A stretch of 16,139 nt of DNA. It comes from an uncultured Eubacteriales bacterium (lineage in GTDB: Bacteria; Bacillota; Clostridia; Lachnospirales; Lachnospiraceae). The stretch's first letter is position 1, and every line of letters begins with the position of its first letter. The stretch is from the NCBI GenBank assembly GCA_900545455.1, contig UQZF01000042.1:1-16139 (forward strand), in the 5' to 3' direction. This document shows, in pieces, positions 13,648 to 16,139 of this stretch. Under the pieces are notes generated by a model. That model was not told where the DNA came from and made no database searches. It was given only the letters and a program-made list of their open reading frames with translations. The position numbers were made by a program, and so were the translations under genes.

Positions 13648-14913
13648 TCACACATCATCACTGCCTCTGAACAGCACGGGGATGGTCATCAAAATTATCT
13701 TGAAATCCAAAAGCAATGAAAAATTTTCAATATACATCAAATCCCACTTTAATTTTTCAAGAAAATCCGTATGATAATCTCCATGTACCTGTGCATATCC
13801 GGTAAGTCCCGCTTTGACTGTTGTTCTGAAGCTGAACTCAGGTACACTCTCTATAGTCTTGGCAATCAGCTCTGGACGTTCCGGTCTCGGTCCTACAATG
13901 CTCATGTCACCTTTAAGAATATTTATCAACTGGGGAAGCTCATCAAGCTTGCTCTTACGCAGATAATATCCTACCCTTGTAAGTCGTGAATCCCTTTTTT
14001 CCGCAAGCCTTGCACCGACATGTTCTTCCGCACCTGCGACCATGCTTCTGAACTTGATAATCTGAAACTCTCTCTGATTCTTTGTACACCTTGTCTGACG
14101 GTAGAATACTTTTCCTCCATCCTCAAGCTTGATTGCTGCCGCGATAATGCCGAACACGGGACTCAGAAGCACAATGGATACTGCCGACACGGCTATATCA
14201 ACAAACCTCTTAAAAAAACGGCTTATACCATGTACGGCATTAGTCTCCTTAAAAAAGATAAGCTTGTCGCCGTCCTGCGCAATCGCAGCCGAGCGAAGTT
14301 CCATATCCGACAGCTTGCAGGTAAAATACACAGGCTTATGGTTATAGAAACAGATTTTCATCATGTCATTACGTTTCTGTGCAGACAAATCGTAGAGATA
14401 AACTTCATCGCACTCTTCTATTTTTTTATGTAATTCATCTTCATCGCACTCATTTACACACACTCTCTCCGAATACTCCGTAGGCCCGGAACGTATGAAA
14501 TGCTTTTCATATATGTACAGTCTTTTGAGTGCCTTTCTCTCAGCGCTTTTTTTGAAAATTCTGCATATAACCACAATGCTTATGAGCTGTAAAAGTGTTG
14601 TTAAAGCAATTCCCTCAAGCATTCCCGAATGACCGAACACAGGCAGCTCTGAAATATCAGCCACAGCCACTAAAAATACCAGCATCACGAAATTGCATGC
14701 GACATCCTTCAGGGCAAAGCTCAATTCCTGCTCGTAACGCACTCTGACACCTCTTCCGTGGTTATTACATGTGATAAACCTGGTCAGCAAAACATATCCG
14801 ACTAAAAGCATTACCCATGTGTTTATTCCAAGACCGCCGTTTCCAAGGTCTGTCATCCCGCCAGAACACAATATATATTCAGTTATCAATACGACAAATA
14901 TCCAGCTGCTCAT
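13648..14913 (-). CDS. Polyprenyl-phosphate sugar-1-phosphate transferase (initiating glycosyltransferase)
   Basis: From the chosen start it has 421 residues: about four N-terminal membrane helices, a cytoplasmic middle region with an ESP-like alpha/beta fold, and a C-terminal bacterial sugar transferase domain (about 232-415). That domain has FFKRFVDIAVSAVSIVLLSP, FQIIKFRSM, KSKLDELPQLINILKGDMS with the catalytic Asp-Glu pair (324-325), and GPRPERPEL. It is the WcaJ/CpsE type that loads the first sugar phosphate onto undecaprenyl phosphate in the membrane and so starts a capsule, exopolysaccharide or wall polymer. An ATG at 14937 overlaps the upstream gene by 11 bases; the ATG at 14913 is preferred because CGGAG lies about nine bases before it. 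The acceptor sugar cannot be read from sequence. It is coupled to the gene upstream and 41 bases from the XRE gene. Confidence 0.88.
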   Translation of the reverse strand: MSSWIFVVLITEYILCSGGMTDLGNGGLGINTWVMLLVGYVLLTRFITCNNHGRGVRVRYEQELSFALKDVACNFVMLVFLVAVADISELPVFGHSGMLEGIALTTLLQLISIVVICRIFKKSAERKALKRLYIYEKHFIRSGPTEYSERVCVNECDEDELHKKIEECDEVYLYDLSAQKRNDMMKICFYNHKPVYFTCKLSDMELRSAAIAQDGDKLIFFKETNAVHGISRFFKRFVDIAVSAVSIVLLSPVFGIIAAAIKLEDGGKVFYRQTRCTKNQREFQIIKFRSMVAGAEEHVGARLAEKRDSRLTRVGYYLRKSKLDELPQLINILKGDMSIVGPRPERPELIAKTIESVPEFSFRTTVKAGLTGYAQVHGDYHTDFLEKLKWDLMYIENFSLLLDFKIILMTIPVLFRGSDDV

Positions 14914-14926
14914 TTCATCCGCTCCG

Positions 14927-16139
14927 TCAGTTAACATTTATCTCAAGTGCAAATCTGCTCTCAATTACTTTAAGATATTTTTCATTATTACCGGCTGCCA
15001 CAAGCATCGGTGCATACGCATCCCTGCCGCTTATATTGAGCATATATGGGAAATGCCTAAACCTTGCAGTGTAATCCCTCACAAAATCCAGAATTCCACT
15101 CTGTATATGTTTTATCCCATCGACATTAAAATCATATCCGCCAAAGCAGAGCGTGATGTCATTTTCAGGAATATACCTGTCATTCGACTGTTCCCTGCGG
15201 ACATCACCACATTCAAAGCCCTCAAACTTAGGTGTCGGCGACGACAGCAGAAGCTCCCAAAATACATTGTAGCCCCTGTCCGGATCATGTTTTTTCAGCA
15301 AATCCCTGTTATGGCTCTGGGAATACAGATATGAAACCAGCTTCCCGCTCTGCAAAAAGGCTTCCGCCGCATCAGGCTCAGCGTTATGTAAAGTGTTGGT
15401 TCCCGCAACCATACCTATAATCTCGCATGGAAGCTTCCACTCATCCGCCACAAGATGCCTCAGCACCATCGCTCCGCTTCCTGCCCAGCCTATATCAACC
15501 GCAAGCACCTTGCCGCATCCGTCCAACACTTTCTCATAGTAGCTTTTTGCCGCTCTATTTTCCGTGTCATAACACTCTGCCACTCTGTCCCAATTCGCTT
15601 CCACAAATGCTCGAAGCTGTACCGCATTTCGGTTCGTCAGCTCATCATCCGCTCTCATTTGACACGGCAATCCATCCGTGAGAAATTCAAGTCCCATCGA
15701 ATGAAGTATCTGACCTATTGAATATCCCTGATTCACCTTGTGCATGACAAATCTTCTGAAATAATCGTGCCTGTCAAACACTGCGCCAAGCTTTGTTGCC
15801 GCTTTCCTTGACCAGTAGACATACTCTGTCCTTTCATCCGGATACATCAGGTCATACACTTTTTTAAGAACATCACCATCTCTCGAGAAAAACAACACCT
15901 TGTCCACGGAGTTTTTCAGGCAGTACTCATGTATAAAATTACAATATCCAAGTGCAAACAATCCGCCGTAAATAAAACCGTACTCATACTCGGGCGTGTA
16001 CACATCGGTACCTGAGTAAATGCGATTGTCAACAACTGCCCTATATGCGCTCCCGACCATATATGACATATCAAAAGCCCTATACAACTGTACATTCTTA
16101 TTGACATTAGGATACTGCATGACGGCGATGCCTTTTTCC
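14927..16139 (-). CDS. HAD-type/COG5610-like polysaccharide protein, C-terminal part (partial)
   Basis: About 404 codons are visible and the frame is open to the window edge; before the ATG at 16120 the residues EKGIAV continue without a stop, and no good ribosome site precedes that ATG. The stretch EKGIAVMQYPNVNKNVQLYRAFDMSYMVGSAYR resembles the end of a HAD-type phosphatase domain and its link to the next domain in large polysaccharide-locus proteins. The gene therefore very probably starts outside the window. Other segments include YEYGFIYGGLFALGYCNFIHEYC, VLFFSRDGDVLKKVY, EYVYWSRKAATKL and VLAVDIGWAGSGAM. Proteins of this sort occur with glycosyltransferases in capsule and wall-polymer clusters; the activity of this half is not known. 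It overlaps or abuts the sugar transferase start and is likely co-transcribed. Confidence 0.75.
   Translation of the reverse strand, partial: EKGIAVMQYPNVNKNVQLYRAFDMSYMVGSAYRAVVDNRIYSGTDVYTPEYEYGFIYGGLFALGYCNFIHEYCLKNSVDKVLFFSRDGDVLKKVYDLMYPDERTEYVYWSRKAATKLGAVFDRHDYFRRFVMHKVNQGYSIGQILHSMGLEFLTDGLPCQMRADDELTNRNAVQLRAFVEANWDRVAECYDTENRAAKSYYEKVLDGCGKVLAVDIGWAGSGAMVLRHLVADEWKLPCEIIGMVAGTNTLHNAEPDAAEAFLQSGKLVSYLYSQSHNRDLLKKHDPDRGYNVFWELLLSSPTPKFEGFECGDVRREQSNDRYIPENDITLCFGGYDFNVDGIKHIQSGILDFVRDYTARFRHFPYMLNISGRDAYAPMLVAAGNNEKYLKVIESRFALEINVN

Overview
The window looks like chromosome from a spore-forming, low-to-mid GC Gram-positive of the class Clostridia, most likely a Lachnospiraceae-type gut anaerobe. 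This rests on protein style and gene content only: a SleC-type spore cortex hydrolase, AGGAGG ribosome sites, TTGACA/TATAAT promoters, a QueT transporter behind a preQ1 riboswitch, and a class B sortase with an xPxTG surface substrate. No rRNA, tRNA, CRISPR array, insertion sequence or phage gene was seen.

Layout. (1) 1-1500: the start of a small membrane protein leaving the window on the minus strand with its own promoter, then a plus-strand SleC-like cortex hydrolase. (2) 1500-3240: a damaged zone. A plus-strand YhcG/DUF1016 nuclease gene (1-nt frameshift, C-terminal half missing) meets head-on a minus-strand sensor kinase missing its ATPase domain. Both lose homology at the same six bases (about 2124-2129). 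The kinase's response regulator upstream is intact. (3) 3290-4760: a PAT-type acetyltransferase with a textbook promoter, a shared long terminator hairpin, and queT under a preQ1-I-type riboswitch. (4) 4756-10200: housekeeping genes on the minus strand: lepA, gltX, hemW, then an amino-acid binding lipoprotein that appears to have lost most of its second lobe. (5) 10211-16139: a minus-strand envelope cluster: the C-terminal part of a HAD/polysaccharide protein running off the window, a polyprenyl-phosphate sugar transferase, an XRE regulator, a class B sortase, an LCP-family ligase and a small secreted protein with an APSTG-type sorting signal, closed by a terminator.

How the genes could work together. 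The right-hand cluster has the parts for building a surface glycopolymer (lipid-linked sugar initiation), attaching it to the wall (LCP) and anchoring a protein (sortase plus substrate). Within it the sortase promoter has two exact 11-bp direct repeats 21 bp apart, placed at about -42 and -63 as expected for an activator. The sortase itself ends in LPETG, and the substrate carries SPDTG directly behind its signal peptide. These are the most unusual signals in the window, together with the double truncation near 2127. All functional assignments are from reading the sequence; no database search was possible.
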